64,000 nucleotides of DNA, taken from NCBI RefSeq assembly GCF_017355935.1, contig NZ_JAFIQT010000002.1, positions 682,001 through 746,000 on the forward strand, written 5' to 3'. The notes under the pieces are model-generated. The model made no database searches. It saw nothing but the letters and a program-made list of their open reading frames with translations, and had not been told where the DNA came from. A program made the position numbers and the translations under genes. This DNA comes from Telluribacter humicola (lineage in GTDB: Bacteria; Bacteroidota; Bacteroidia; Cytophagales; Spirosomataceae). The first letter of the stretch is position 1, and each line of letters opens with the position of its first letter. Below, one piece after another: positions 34,398 through 46,734 of this stretch.

Positions 34398-35273
34398 CTA
34401 GGGGATCAGTGTATCATCGGACTTTTTGGTGAGAGAGTTTCTGAATTCGTTGGGAGTCATACCATAGTACTTCCTGAACAGCTTGTTGAGGTGGCTGCCA
34501 TCCGTAAATCCAAACTCGTAGGTAATCTGCGAGACGCTGAGACTACTGTAGAGAAGGCGGTTTTCGATCAGCTTGAGCTTGTACTTCATGATGTACTGCT
34601 GGAGCGACTCCCCGGTCTGGTCCTTGAAGAGGGTACTCAGGTAGCTGGCCGAATAGTTGAACCGGGCTACCAGCTGTTCGATGCGGAGCTGCTCAGGCTG
34701 CCGTATGTGTTGCCTTATGTACAGGACTATCTCTTCGATCAGGCGTTTGCTTCGGGTCTCTTTGCGTGGGACCAGATCCTGCTGTACCATGTTGCGGGCC
34801 AGTATACCCAGGATGGCCTTCATAATCCCATTCATAATAAGCTCGTACGATCCCTCCTCCCGGTGGGTGTACTCATGGATCAGTACCGTCAGCAGGTGTT
34901 CGAGTAGTGCTTTCTGCTCACTATCGGATACGACCGACCCCCTCGACTGGTAGGGCGAATGAAGCAGTGACTCTACCGTCCGGATCCAGCCGGGTGACTT
35001 GGGCTGGCTGTGGTCTTCCAGGAATACTTCGGTAAACCGGATATAGCAAAAATGGGTGTGTGCCTCTATATCGAAATAGTGGTAGTCTTCCGGTCCCAGC
35101 AGGAAAACATCACCCGTGGCATAGGAGAATATATTGTCATTGATACAATGCTTTCCCCGGCCTTCCCGGATAAAAATAATCTCAAAATAGCTGTGATTAT
35201 GTACCGGATGTTGCCACTCATCGGCTTCAAATACATAAATATTAAAGGGTTCGTACTGGATGTAGCGCTTCAT
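34398..35273 (-). CDS. AraC family transcriptional regulator
   Basis: A 291-aa regulator. The N-terminal cupin-like sensor has HNHSYFEIIFIREGRGKH and GDVFLLGPEDYHYF (about residues 22-70); two C-terminal helix-turn-helix motifs (about 195-285) include YSASYLSTLFKDQTG and ITYEFGFTDGSHLNKLFRKY, ending with the family signature GMTPNEFR. It is divergent from a DUF1080 glycoside hydrolase gene across 130 bp, so control of that gene in response to a sugar is likely. The sensor ligand is unknown. Confidence 0.93.
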   Translation of the reverse strand: MKRYIQYEPFNIYVFEADEWQHPVHNHSYFEIIFIREGRGKHCINDNIFSYATGDVFLLGPEDYHYFDIEAHTHFCYIRFTEVFLEDHSQPKSPGWIRTVESLLHSPYQSRGSVVSDSEQKALLEHLLTVLIHEYTHREEGSYELIMNGIMKAILGILARNMVQQDLVPRKETRSKRLIEEIVLYIRQHIRQPEQLRIEQLVARFNYSASYLSTLFKDQTGESLQQYIMKYKLKLIENRLLYSSLSVSQITYEFGFTDGSHLNKLFRKYYGMTPNEFRNSLTKKSDDTLIP

Positions 35274-35402
35274 AAGGGGTATCTACCGATTTGCAGTGGA
35301 TTATTACAACAAGACTTGTACATCGCTTTTCTACTTTTGACCTATACTTATCCAATCAATCAAAGGTACTATTTGTACCGGCACATTAACCTGTTCATGT
35401 TT

Positions 35403-36506
35403 ATGAATAAACCAATCAATCTTCTTTCTGCATTTTTTGCTGTATTACTGCTTCATACAGGCTCCCCTGTTCAGGCTCAGAGTGCAGCTGCGTGGCAGAG
35501 CCTGTTCAACGGAAAGGACTTCACCGGATGGGGTACCTACCTGGTACCGTCCAGATCGGCCGCCGATCAGACCCCCATCGGACTCAATAAAGATCCGCAC
35601 GGGGTATTCAAAGTGACGGACGGGATGATCCATGTTTCCGGTCAGGATTGGGGCGGGGTATTTACGGAGCAGTCATACGGCAACTACCACCTCCGTTACC
35701 TGGTGAAGTTCGGTAAAAAGAAATGGGCGCCGCGCGAGAATGCGGTCGCCGACGGAGGGCTGCTCTTTCACTGCTCGCTACCGTATGATTACGGCTCCAA
35801 GTGCTGGATGCGCAGTATTGAGATGCAGATTCAGGAAACGGATATCGGAGATTACCACAACGTAGGAGCGGGGGTACCACTGCTGGCTTTTACACCGGCC
35901 AAAGACGACGCCGATGATGTCAATCAGTACAATCCCTATTCACCCCTCAAGCCTACGGATAAGCGGGTGTTTCGCTCGGGCAACTTTGAAAGTAAACCCG
36001 ACGAGTGGACAACCGGTGAACTGGTGGCTCGCGGAGCCGATGCGGTATTCATCGTGAATGGATTTGTGGTGAACCGGTTGTATAACATCTACCGCGATGA
36101 TCTGCAGCAGCAGACTACCAGCGGGCAGATCCAGTTCCAGAGCGAAGGCGCTGAGCATTTCCTGAAAGACATCGAGCTGCGCCCCGTCCGCTTTGAACAA
36201 AAGGGAAGTCCTATATTGGTAAGTACCCGTAAGGATATACAGGTGTCGGACAAAGGAGCGCAAACCATCGAAATAGAAAACCAGGGCGAGGAAGTTGAAC
36301 TGATAGCGGCCGAACTGATCGGTAAGCAGCTGGAGCAGTTTGATGTAAAGCTGCCGAAGTTCCCGCTTACCCTCAAGAAGGGCGAAAAGCTAAAGATACC
36401 CGTCCAGGCCAGAGCCGGAAGTACATCGGGCAATAACGTCAAGTTCAGACTTGAAACCGTGCTGGGACCGGTCAATGACTTTGCAGTAAACCTGAAGGTT
36501 AAGTAA
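35403..36506 (+). CDS. Secreted DUF1080 (3-keto-disaccharide hydrolase-type) protein
   Basis: A 367-aa protein with signal peptide (MNKPINLLSAFFAVLLLHTGSPVQAQ). The DUF1080 jelly-roll domain fills residues about 30-250: it opens with the diagnostic SLFNGKDFTGWGTY and contains LRYLVKFG, GGLLFHCS, SIEMQIQETD and QIQFQSEGAEHFLKDIELRPV. DUF1080 proteins include enzymes cleaving 3-keto-glycosides. A second beta-domain of about 100 residues follows. The longer open frame upstream overlaps the divergent regulator and has no signal peptide, so the ATG in MNKPIN is chosen (MFMNKPIN is an alternative two codons earlier). Probably controlled by the adjacent AraC protein. Confidence 0.9.
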   Translation: MNKPINLLSAFFAVLLLHTGSPVQAQSAAAWQSLFNGKDFTGWGTYLVPSRSAADQTPIGLNKDPHGVFKVTDGMIHVSGQDWGGVFTEQSYGNYHLRYLVKFGKKKWAPRENAVADGGLLFHCSLPYDYGSKCWMRSIEMQIQETDIGDYHNVGAGVPLLAFTPAKDDADDVNQYNPYSPLKPTDKRVFRSGNFESKPDEWTTGELVARGADAVFIVNGFVVNRLYNIYRDDLQQQTTSGQIQFQSEGAEHFLKDIELRPVRFEQKGSPILVSTRKDIQVSDKGAQTIEIENQGEEVELIAAELIGKQLEQFDVKLPKFPLTLKKGEKLKIPVQARAGSTSGNNVKFRLETVLGPVNDFAVNLKVK

Positions 36507-36534
36507 CTGTAAGATTCAGTGAGTAGTAAATCAG

Positions 36535-36563
36535 TGAGGGGTACCGGTTTCCGGTACCCCTCA
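36535..36563 (+). terminator. Intrinsic terminator after the DUF1080 gene
   Basis: A perfect 13-bp stem (TGAGGGGTACCGG / CCGGTACCCCTCA) with a TTT loop; the tail is short and only moderately T-rich. It lies between convergent genes and may act in both directions. Confidence 0.75.
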
Positions 36564-36606
36564 TTTCTGCAATCGATCTATTTTTGTTTTCAAGGTATTC
36601 AGGTCA

Positions 36607-37005
36607 CTACGCGGCGCTCAGTAGTTCTTTGAGGCGGCTGATGGAGATGGGCTTGATGATATATTCCGACACTTCCTTGTAGCTTTTGGCCCTTTCGAGG
36701 TCTTCCGGGTCAATGGATGAGCTGATCATGTAAATGGTGATATTCTTGCTGATGTTGCTCTTTAGCTTTGCAAACTCATTCAGGAAGTCCCAGCCATTCA
36801 TAATCGGCATGTTGATATCCAGGAGTATGATCTCGGGTAGTACGGTGTTATCGTGGAGATTATCAGAAATATGTCGGATGGCCTTTTCTCCATCTTCAAA
36901 AACCATCAGATTATTGCACAGCTTATAGGTTTCAATGATCTTGGATAGCCCGAATACATAGATATGGCTATCGTCGATAATATAGGCCGTGTTAATCTTG
37001 TTCAT
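36607..37005 (-). CDS. Single-domain response regulator (CheY-like)
   Basis: A 132-aa stand-alone receiver domain. Acidic pocket D11/D12, phospho-acceptor D63 in LLDINMP, and K118 in IIKPI are all in place. There is no output domain. Its start overlaps the stop of the histidine kinase gene upstream by one base (TGATG), so the two are translationally coupled and it is very likely the kinase's partner. The AYIIDDSHIYVFGL opening is typical of Bacteroidota receivers paired with PAS kinases. Confidence 0.93.
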   Translation of the reverse strand: MNKINTAYIIDDSHIYVFGLSKIIETYKLCNNLMVFEDGEKAIRHISDNLHDNTVLPEIILLDINMPIMNGWDFLNEFAKLKSNISKNITIYMISSSIDPEDLERAKSYKEVSEYIIKPISISRLKELLSAA

Positions 37006-38501
37006 CAGAATGTTATTTGGTACGTAGATCCACTGTCGGGTATAGCCCTGACATCTATAGCTACCCCCAGGGCTTCCACCTGGCTTTTGGTAAGGTACTG
37101 GCTGATCCCCTTCGCCTCCGTACTTGCGCCAAAGGTCTCATAGCGGGTAAACAGGTCAGTTTCAAACTTGGATTGATCCATACCTACACCATTATCAGTT
37201 ACTGTAAGGACGGGTCTGTTATTAGTAAGGGAGGTACTTATGCGGATCACCGGCGAACGCTCGGGGTGGCGGTACCTGATAGCGTTGAGCACGAGGCTTA
37301 GCAGGATACTCTGTAAAAAGGAGGGATTGGTAGTAATGGTCGTACACTCAAGGTTGTCTTCTACAATCTGTACCTGATGTTCCTGTATTTCGTCATTTAG
37401 GGCTTCCTTAGTGAGTTGTATATACTCCGGGAAATCAATAGGCTGTTGCTCCGGGTTTATGTCCTGCTGTACGTAGATGACCTCATTGAGCTGGTTGATG
37501 GTCTGATTAAGTTCAGCGGATATGTGCTCAATAAAAGTGAGTATCCGATTTTTTTCGTCTTCACTGTTGCTGATCTTCATTACTTCCAGCATCATTTCCA
37601 GATTACCGGCGTGCGATCGTAAGTTATGCGAGACGATGAAGGCAAAGTCGAGCAGGCGGTTGTTTTGCCTGGAAATGGTATGGAGGGAGTCCGTAAACTG
37701 GATCTCTCTCAGCTTTTGCGCATGGATATCCTGTACGGTACCTCTGAATCCGGTCATCTGACCCTGTACATCATTTAGGGGTTTACCGGCTACGCGTACC
37801 CAAACCTTCTTTTGTTGCCTTGTAATCAGCTGCAGCTCGAGATCAAAAGGTGTTTTCCCATCGTAGGCACTGGTAAACTTTTCCCTGATGGTGCGCTGCG
37901 AGTCGGGGGTAAAGTGCGCTATAACCTCCTCCACCTCTACATCCTGGCCATTGGGTAAGCCAAAAATATCGTACATGGTACTGGACCAGTTTAGCTCGTG
38001 CCGGGCCAGATTATACTCCCAGCCCCCAACTCGGGCGAGCGTCTGGGTTTCTTCCAGTAGCTGCCTGCTTCGTTCGAGTTCCTCCAGATTCCTTACCTGT
38101 TGATCAATATTGATAGCAGTACCTACCATATATACCGGATTACCGGCCTTATCGAACTTAGCCTGGCCGGTCGTTTCGAACCAGCGGTAGCTACCACTCT
38201 TATGCTTCAGCCGAATCTTATGCTTATAAGGCTGATGATGATAGATATGATTGTTCTGGGCCTGACTAATCCGGTGGCGTTCATCAGGGTGCAGAAGTAC
38301 AGTCAGAAAGTTTTCGTTGGTTGCTTCAATCTCCTGGTCGTCATACCCGAGCAGTTCATAGAAGCGTTTGCTCCACCACTCCTGTCCGGTCTGGATGTTC
38401 CACTCCCACACGCCCGCGTTGATCCCCTCAACAAGTAGGGAAAGCGTCTCGCTTGCGTTTTCCAATAAACCGGAAGTATTCATATAGTTACTCGTCTCCA
38501 T
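37005..38501 (-). CDS. PAS-domain histidine kinase
   Basis: A 498-aa cytoplasmic sensor kinase without a transmembrane segment. Two PAS_3-type domains with PAC motifs cover about residues 20-135 and 150-275 (WWSKRFYELLGYDDQE, LHPDERHRI, RFRGTVQDIHAQK-like end). The dimerisation helix has the phospho-acceptor His near residue 294 (FIVSHNLRSHAGNL). In the ATPase domain the N box (LVLNAIRYRHPE) and G1 box (DNGVGMD) are intact, but the usual GLGL of the G2 box is replaced by AKGISQYLTK. It is transcribed with the receiver gene. Confidence 0.93.
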   Translation of the reverse strand: METSNYMNTSGLLENASETLSLLVEGINAGVWEWNIQTGQEWWSKRFYELLGYDDQEIEATNENFLTVLLHPDERHRISQAQNNHIYHHQPYKHKIRLKHKSGSYRWFETTGQAKFDKAGNPVYMVGTAINIDQQVRNLEELERSRQLLEETQTLARVGGWEYNLARHELNWSSTMYDIFGLPNGQDVEVEEVIAHFTPDSQRTIREKFTSAYDGKTPFDLELQLITRQQKKVWVRVAGKPLNDVQGQMTGFRGTVQDIHAQKLREIQFTDSLHTISRQNNRLLDFAFIVSHNLRSHAGNLEMMLEVMKISNSEDEKNRILTFIEHISAELNQTINQLNEVIYVQQDINPEQQPIDFPEYIQLTKEALNDEIQEHQVQIVEDNLECTTITTNPSFLQSILLSLVLNAIRYRHPERSPVIRISTSLTNNRPVLTVTDNGVGMDQSKFETDLFTRYETFGASTEAKGISQYLTKSQVEALGVAIDVRAIPDSGSTYQITF

Positions 38502-38781
38502 GGAGATACTTGCTGCCTACACCTGCTTCACTATTAGTACTAGTATCAGTATAGTATAAACAACCTATAATTTTGCAGACTTAAATGTATTTACTTAGGC
38601 AATAGTGCAACAGAAATATTCGATGAACAGTACCATTTTCGGTATTATTGGTTTAAGTCGGGTAAAAATCGGTAACATACTACAGTACTTTTCCATACCC
38701 GTTCAACTACACCATCTGGTAGAAAGATTAAGAGCTACCGGTAGTTCTGAAAAAGACCCTTTCGTATTGAATCATATCTTT

Positions 38782-38789
38782 TATATTTG
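38782..38789 (+). promoter_or_regulatory. -7 box of the peroxiredoxin gene
   Basis: TATATTTG matches TAnnTTTG exactly, about 60 bp before the start codon. A TTTC about 19 nt upstream could serve as a degenerate -33 box. Confidence 0.4.
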
Positions 38790-38849
38790 CGTTTACATAG
38801 TCTATAAGTTATATAGATTAATCTTTCCAAACTTCAAACCTACACAACT

Positions 38850-39485
38850 ATGTCACTACGCTTAGGAGATGTTGCCCCTGATTTTGACGCTAATACCACC
38901 CAGGGTACCATCCGTTTTCATGAATGGCTCGGCAATAGCTGGGGAATGCTTTTTTCACATCCGGCCGATTTTACCCCTGTATGTACCACTGAGCTGGGCA
39001 AAACGGCCCTTCTTCAGGGTGAGTTTGAAAAACGTAACGTAAAAGTAATAGCTGTAAGCGTAGATGACCTGGAGTCGCACAACCGCTGGATACCGGATAT
39101 TAATGAGGTAACCGGCTCGGATGTAAACTTCCCGATCATTGCGGACGAAGGCCGTAAGGTAGCCCAGCTGTACGATATGATTCACCCCAATGCCAGCGAA
39201 AAAGCAACCGTTCGTTCGGTATTCATCATTGGTCCTGACAAGAAGATCAAACTGACACTGACGTACCCTGCATCGACGGGTCGTAACTTCAACGAGTTGC
39301 TCCGCGTTGTAGACTCGCTGCAGCTCACGGCTACTCACTCGGTAGCTACCCCTGCCGACTGGAAAGACGGAGAAGATGTGATCGTAGTACCTGCGGTTAG
39401 TACCGAGGATGCCGAGAAGAAGTTTACAAAAGGTCTGCGTATTGTGAAGCCATACCTGCGCTACACGCCTCAGCCTAATAAGTAA
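38850..39485 (+). CDS. 1-Cys peroxiredoxin (Prx6 type)
   Basis: A 211-aa thiol peroxidase that reduces H2O2 and alkyl hydroperoxides in the cytoplasm. The peroxidatic Cys45 lies in HPADFTPVCTTELG; the conserved Arg and the extended C-terminal dimerisation domain (PADWKDGEDVIVVPAVS, KKFTKGLRIVKPYLRYTPQP) mark the Prx6 subfamily. No resolving Cys is visible, consistent with a 1-Cys mechanism. Monocistronic, with promoter and terminator. Confidence 0.96.
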   Translation: MSLRLGDVAPDFDANTTQGTIRFHEWLGNSWGMLFSHPADFTPVCTTELGKTALLQGEFEKRNVKVIAVSVDDLESHNRWIPDINEVTGSDVNFPIIADEGRKVAQLYDMIHPNASEKATVRSVFIIGPDKKIKLTLTYPASTGRNFNELLRVVDSLQLTATHSVATPADWKDGEDVIVVPAVSTEDAEKKFTKGLRIVKPYLRYTPQPNK

Positions 39486-39521
39486 TCTGGCTTTTACGTA
39501 GCCGGATTTATATTATATATG

Positions 39522-39550
39522 GCCCTTCTCTTTATGAGAGAAGGGCTTTT
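39522..39550 (+). terminator. Intrinsic terminator after the peroxiredoxin gene
   Basis: A perfect 10-bp stem (GCCCTTCTCT / AGAGAAGGGC) with a 5-nt loop, followed by TTTTTA. Confidence 0.92.
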
Positions 39551-39634
39551 TACTTAAGTACCCGAAAGCAGGTATGATGATTTACTGATACTGTGTCAAT
39601 CATATTTGTAGGCTATTTGTATTTTTGTGGCGGT

Positions 39635-40438
39635 ATGGCGCGTAAAGCACAACAATTTAAAACGAATAAAGAACCCGATAAAAAACCTCTTCCGCTGATG
39701 GGGTGGGGAATTATAGTAGGAATAGGCTTGCTGATCGGGGGCATAGCCTGGTGGATGAGCCATCGCAACGAGAACCAGTGGAGGCACGTCCAGCGGTTCG
39801 GGATCAGGCTACCTATGCGCTATCCTTTACATGGCATTGATGTGTCGCACCATAATGCCCGTATTGACTGGGATAAGCTGAAGGCTGTAAAGTCTGAAGG
39901 GGTCAAAGTTGACTTTGTATACATCAAAGCAACCGAAGGAGCCACCCACGCCGACCGCCAGTACGTGCGCAACTGGAAAGAAGCCCGTCGGGTAGGTATC
40001 CGGAGGGGAGCCTATCACTTTTATAACCCCAGAGTATACTCAAGCCTGCAGGCCGACAACTTTATAAAGCGGGTCAGGATGGAGGAAGGGGACCTGCCTC
40101 CGGTACTTGACCTGGAGATTGAGGCCGGTAAGCCAGCCGATATCATCATTAAAGGTGTGAAGAACTGGCTTACTATCATAGAAAATCATTACGGAGTAAA
40201 GCCTATTATCTATACCAACGAGCACTTTTACCAGAAGTACATAGCCGGCAACTTTGATGAGTACCCACTCTGGCTGGCCGGCTATTCCCGCACTCACCTC
40301 GATGACCTGGCCGAAAACGCTCATGTACTTTTCTGGCAGCACAGCGAAAGAGGGTGGGTAGATGGTGTAAAAGGCTACGTTGACTTCAACGTATACCTGC
40401 ATGATGTGGAAACCTGGGAGGAAGTAGGAAAAAACTAG
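39635..40438 (+). CDS. Membrane-anchored GH25 lysozyme
   Basis: A 267-aa muramidase-type glycoside hydrolase. A basic N-terminus and one hydrophobic helix (GWGIIVGIGLLIGGIAWWM, about residues 22-41) anchor it to the inner membrane. The GH25 TIM barrel follows: GIDVSHHNARIDW, VYIKATEGATH, RGAYHFYNP, and the catalytic LDLEIEAG; IIYTNEHFY and the late VDFNVY strand complete it. GH25 enzymes cleave the beta-1,4 bond after N-acetylmuramic acid. The ATG chosen follows a -7-like CATATTTG; an upstream in-frame ATG would add 14 residues with no conserved features. rluF follows 48 bp later. Confidence 0.92.
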   Translation: MARKAQQFKTNKEPDKKPLPLMGWGIIVGIGLLIGGIAWWMSHRNENQWRHVQRFGIRLPMRYPLHGIDVSHHNARIDWDKLKAVKSEGVKVDFVYIKATEGATHADRQYVRNWKEARRVGIRRGAYHFYNPRVYSSLQADNFIKRVRMEEGDLPPVLDLEIEAGKPADIIIKGVKNWLTIIENHYGVKPIIYTNEHFYQKYIAGNFDEYPLWLAGYSRTHLDDLAENAHVLFWQHSERGWVDGVKGYVDFNVYLHDVETWEEVGKN

Positions 40439-40486
40439 AGGAGCGGGAGGTGCTACTATGAGCCCTTCTCTTATATAAAGAATACA

Positions 40487-41272
40487 ATGGCAGAAGAAAG
40501 CGCATCATCAACCCGTTTGAATAAATTCATTAGCGAAACTGGATTCTGCTCGCGTAGGGAAGCCGATAAGCTCATCGAACAGGGGCGGGTGACGCTCAAC
40601 GGCCGGAAGGCGGTGCTGGGTGATAAAGCTTCCGATCAGGACGATGTTCAGATCAATGGGAAGCCACTGAAAGCGAAGCGGAAGTCGGAGGTATATATCG
40701 CCTTTAATAAACCGGTAGGTATTACCTGTACGACGGAGCGGCACATCAAGGGAAATATCATTGATTACATCAAGCACCCGGAACGCATCTTTCCTATTGG
40801 TCGCCTGGACAAACCCTCTGAGGGACTCATCTTCCTGACCAGCGACGGCGATATTGTCAACAAGATACTGCGGGCGGGTAATAATCACGAGAAGGAGTAT
40901 GTCGTCACGGTAGATAAGCCCATCACGCCGGAATTCATAAACCGCATGCGTAACGGTGTACCTATCCTGGATACGGTCACGCAAAAGTGCTACGTCCGGA
41001 AGGAGAGCAGCTACGTGTTTACCATCATCCTGACCCAGGGCCTCAACCGTCAGATCCGACGGATGTGCGACTACCTGGGCTATAACGTTACCCGCCTGAA
41101 ACGGGTCCGTATCATGAACGTAACTCTGCATAACCTACCCGTGGGGAAATGGCGCAACCTTACCGCAGCCGAAATGGAGGAGATCAACCGCATGGTGGCT
41201 ACCTCGACCAAGACCGAGGAAGGCTCTTACCTGTTCGCCCAGCGTGGTGAGGATCTGGAAGCTTACGACTAG
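40487..41272 (+). CDS. rluF: 23S rRNA pseudouridine synthase RluF-like
   Basis: A 261-aa RsuA/RluB/E/F-family enzyme. An S4 RNA-binding domain at residues about 9-65 ([27 protein letters not shown]) precedes the catalytic domain with the active-site Asp in [14 protein letters not shown], plus [15 protein letters not shown] and LKRVRIMNV. The [12 protein letters not shown] and [20 protein letters not shown] sequence matches RluF better than RluB. RluF modifies U2604 of E. coli 23S rRNA, so the site here is inferred. It may share a transcript with the lysozyme gene. Confidence 0.93.
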   Translation: MAEESASSTRLNKFISETGFCSRREADKLIEQGRVTLNGRKAVLGDKASDQDDVQINGKPLKAKRKSEVYIAFNKPVGITCTTERHIKGNIIDYIKHPERIFPIGRLDKPSEGLIFLTSDGDIVNKILRAGNNHEKEYVVTVDKPITPEFINRMRNGVPILDTVTQKCYVRKESSYVFTIILTQGLNRQIRRMCDYLGYNVTRLKRVRIMNVTLHNLPVGKWRNLTAAEMEEINRMVATSTKTEEGSYLFAQRGEDLEAYD

Positions 41273-41362
41273 CCAGATGCGTAGGGGGCATGGCAGATGT
41301 ATCCTGCTGAGGTAGTATTTATGGGCTGGTTCATGCTTTGTTGATCTAACAATTCCGGAATC

Positions 41363-43114
<1,752 letters not shown>

Positions 43115-43319
43115 TGGGTAAAGGAGGAAAGGAGAAAGGAAGGAAGGGTGAAAAAGGAGTTTCGATTGTCGATTTCGGATTGTCGATTCCAATAGGTACA
43201 CGGCCGCGATTCTCGATTAGATAATCATACATTCTGCAACCGCTGTGGAAAGTACTCCTCCAGCGAACCATCGTAAGTAATAACTTTCATTCACTCATTC
43301 ACCACTCTCTCATTCACCA

Positions 43320-44843
43320 TTAAAAAGGCGTTTCCTCGGCTATGCGTTTACGAAGGAATTGGCTGATGTTGACTTTGGGCTGGCGGCACAGGTATACCTG
43401 CGTGCCCCGCTCCCGGGCGTAGGGGTTGGTGATGCGGCCTACTTCTTTAATGTCGGCAAACAGAGCGGGGATGTCTTCGCCCAGTTCGTCATTTACATAG
43501 ATAAACTCCTGTATATCTTTATCGAGGAGCCTGGGTGCCCAGTACAGGAAGCTTTCATTAAAACACATGGGTTCGGGTAGGTTATACCTGCTGCCTATAA
43601 TGGTGACGGCACCGGCCTGTCCGTAGTTTTCGCAGTAGATGAGTGTCTGGCTTTTGTCCTGCGTTTGCTGATACGCTTTGTCAACTATAGTGGTGAGCTC
43701 TTCCCAGCCAATCATGTCCGCGTAGTCCTGCGGGAGAGGATGTACGGTACCATCCTCAAAACGTCGTCCGAAGTCGATCCCGAAGTTTTCCTCCAGTCCG
43801 TTAAAGTAGGCTACCAATCCTTTTGTACCAAATACTGGCAGACCCAGTGGCAGCAGGGGAAGCGTCACCAGAATCATCAGCACGGGTAGGCCTATACGAG
43901 TAAGGGGTGTTTTCAAAACCCGCTCCCAGAATATAGTACCGCAGGAAATCAGTAAGGGGAATACTCCGGCGGTATAGTAGCTTTTGCCTTGTACCGAAAA
44001 CAAAACCGCCACCACCAGCAGGGCACTCATCGCTACCGCTTTGAAGCGACGCATGCGCAGCATGTACACTACACCGGTAATGACCAGGGGCATGGCAGCA
44101 AAGGGCATCAGTACCTGCTCTACCAGAAACGCTACCCGATCTACGTGAGTGAGTTGGGTAGTTTCCAGCGCATTCATGTGCTGAGTTACCGGTAAGCCAT
44201 GTGCAAACTGCCAGATCAGGTTAGGTAGTACTACAACAAACCCAAGCAGCAGAGCGCCCACAAAATGCTTGCTTTGCAGTATAATCCGTCGTCTTGATAG
44301 GAGCAGGGAGGTAATCAAGCAGAAAATCAGCAGCAGGATCAGGTACTTATTTAAGAAGCCCAACCCGGCCGTAGCACTCAGGAAGTACAGGTACCGGGGG
44401 GCGTCGGTGTTGAGATACCGGATAAACCAGTAGTAGCAGAGGGTCCAGAAAAAAATATCCAGAAATACCGGCTGGTACAGAAAGTACGCCCGGAGCATCA
44501 GGGGAGGGACGATCATACCTACTGCCGCTAACTTCATGGCGTATTTGCGACCGCCCAACTGCTGAGCCAGAAACGCCCCCAGTACTACCATGACACCACT
44601 CATCAGGGCAGGTACCAGCTTCACCGCAAAAAGTGAATCGCCCAGCAGAGACTGGATCAGCCAGGACAGCAGACCTACCAGCGGAGGTACCGAAGCGTAG
44701 CCCCAGGCCGGATGCTTGCCGAGTGAAAAGTAAAGAAGTTCGTCGCGGTGGTACCCGAGATTATTAAAGAATACAAGGTGTAGCGCTACGCTGATTAACG
44801 CCAGTAGCCAAACTAACCAGGGGAGCCTGACGGGAGTATGCAT
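43320..44843 (-). CDS. GT39/ArnT-like membrane glycosyltransferase
   Basis: A 507-aa polytopic membrane protein of the dolichyl-phosphate-mannose / ArnT superfamily, which transfers sugars from lipid carriers. Typical features are the first periplasmic loop with NNLGYHRDELLYFSLGKHPAWGYASVPPL and the LYQPVFLDIFFWTLCYYWFIRYL segment, about ten to twelve hydrophobic helices, and a soluble C-terminal domain of about 140 residues with CENYGQAGAVTIIG. The internal ATG (MHTPVRLP) precedes the first helix; the longer frame has no support. Sugar and acceptor are unknown. Divergent from pgi. Confidence 0.88.
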   Translation of the reverse strand: MHTPVRLPWLVWLLALISVALHLVFFNNLGYHRDELLYFSLGKHPAWGYASVPPLVGLLSWLIQSLLGDSLFAVKLVPALMSGVMVVLGAFLAQQLGGRKYAMKLAAVGMIVPPLMLRAYFLYQPVFLDIFFWTLCYYWFIRYLNTDAPRYLYFLSATAGLGFLNKYLILLLIFCLITSLLLSRRRIILQSKHFVGALLLGFVVVLPNLIWQFAHGLPVTQHMNALETTQLTHVDRVAFLVEQVLMPFAAMPLVITGVVYMLRMRRFKAVAMSALLVVAVLFSVQGKSYYTAGVFPLLISCGTIFWERVLKTPLTRIGLPVLMILVTLPLLPLGLPVFGTKGLVAYFNGLEENFGIDFGRRFEDGTVHPLPQDYADMIGWEELTTIVDKAYQQTQDKSQTLIYCENYGQAGAVTIIGSRYNLPEPMCFNESFLYWAPRLLDKDIQEFIYVNDELGEDIPALFADIKEVGRITNPYARERGTQVYLCRQPKVNISQFLRKRIAEETPF

Positions 44844-44968
44844 TGAGCAATAAGTGTGTATGGTAGATGCGAATATACAAAATCTGTTAAAAGCTCCTAA
44901 TAAATCCTGTAAACAGCTACTTTTGCAATACACAATCGTCCGAAGTTCAGGTTGTACTCATAGATTAG

Positions 44969-46645
<1,677 letters not shown>

Positions 46646-46667
46646 AAGTACCTATCATATATTTTTT

Positions 46668-46720
46668 AAAGCCGCTACTCGGAAGCTATTTAAATAATTG
46701 TAGCTTCGTGTAGTGGCTTT
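46668..46720 (+). terminator. Two-tier hairpin terminator after pgi
   Basis: An outer 11-bp stem (AAAGCCGCTAC / GTAGTGGCTTT, one G-U pair) encloses an inner perfect 7-bp stem (GAAGCTA / TAGCTTC). The tail ATCTTCTTAT is moderately T-rich. Confidence 0.65.
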
Positions 46721-46734
46721 ATCTTCTTATAGCT

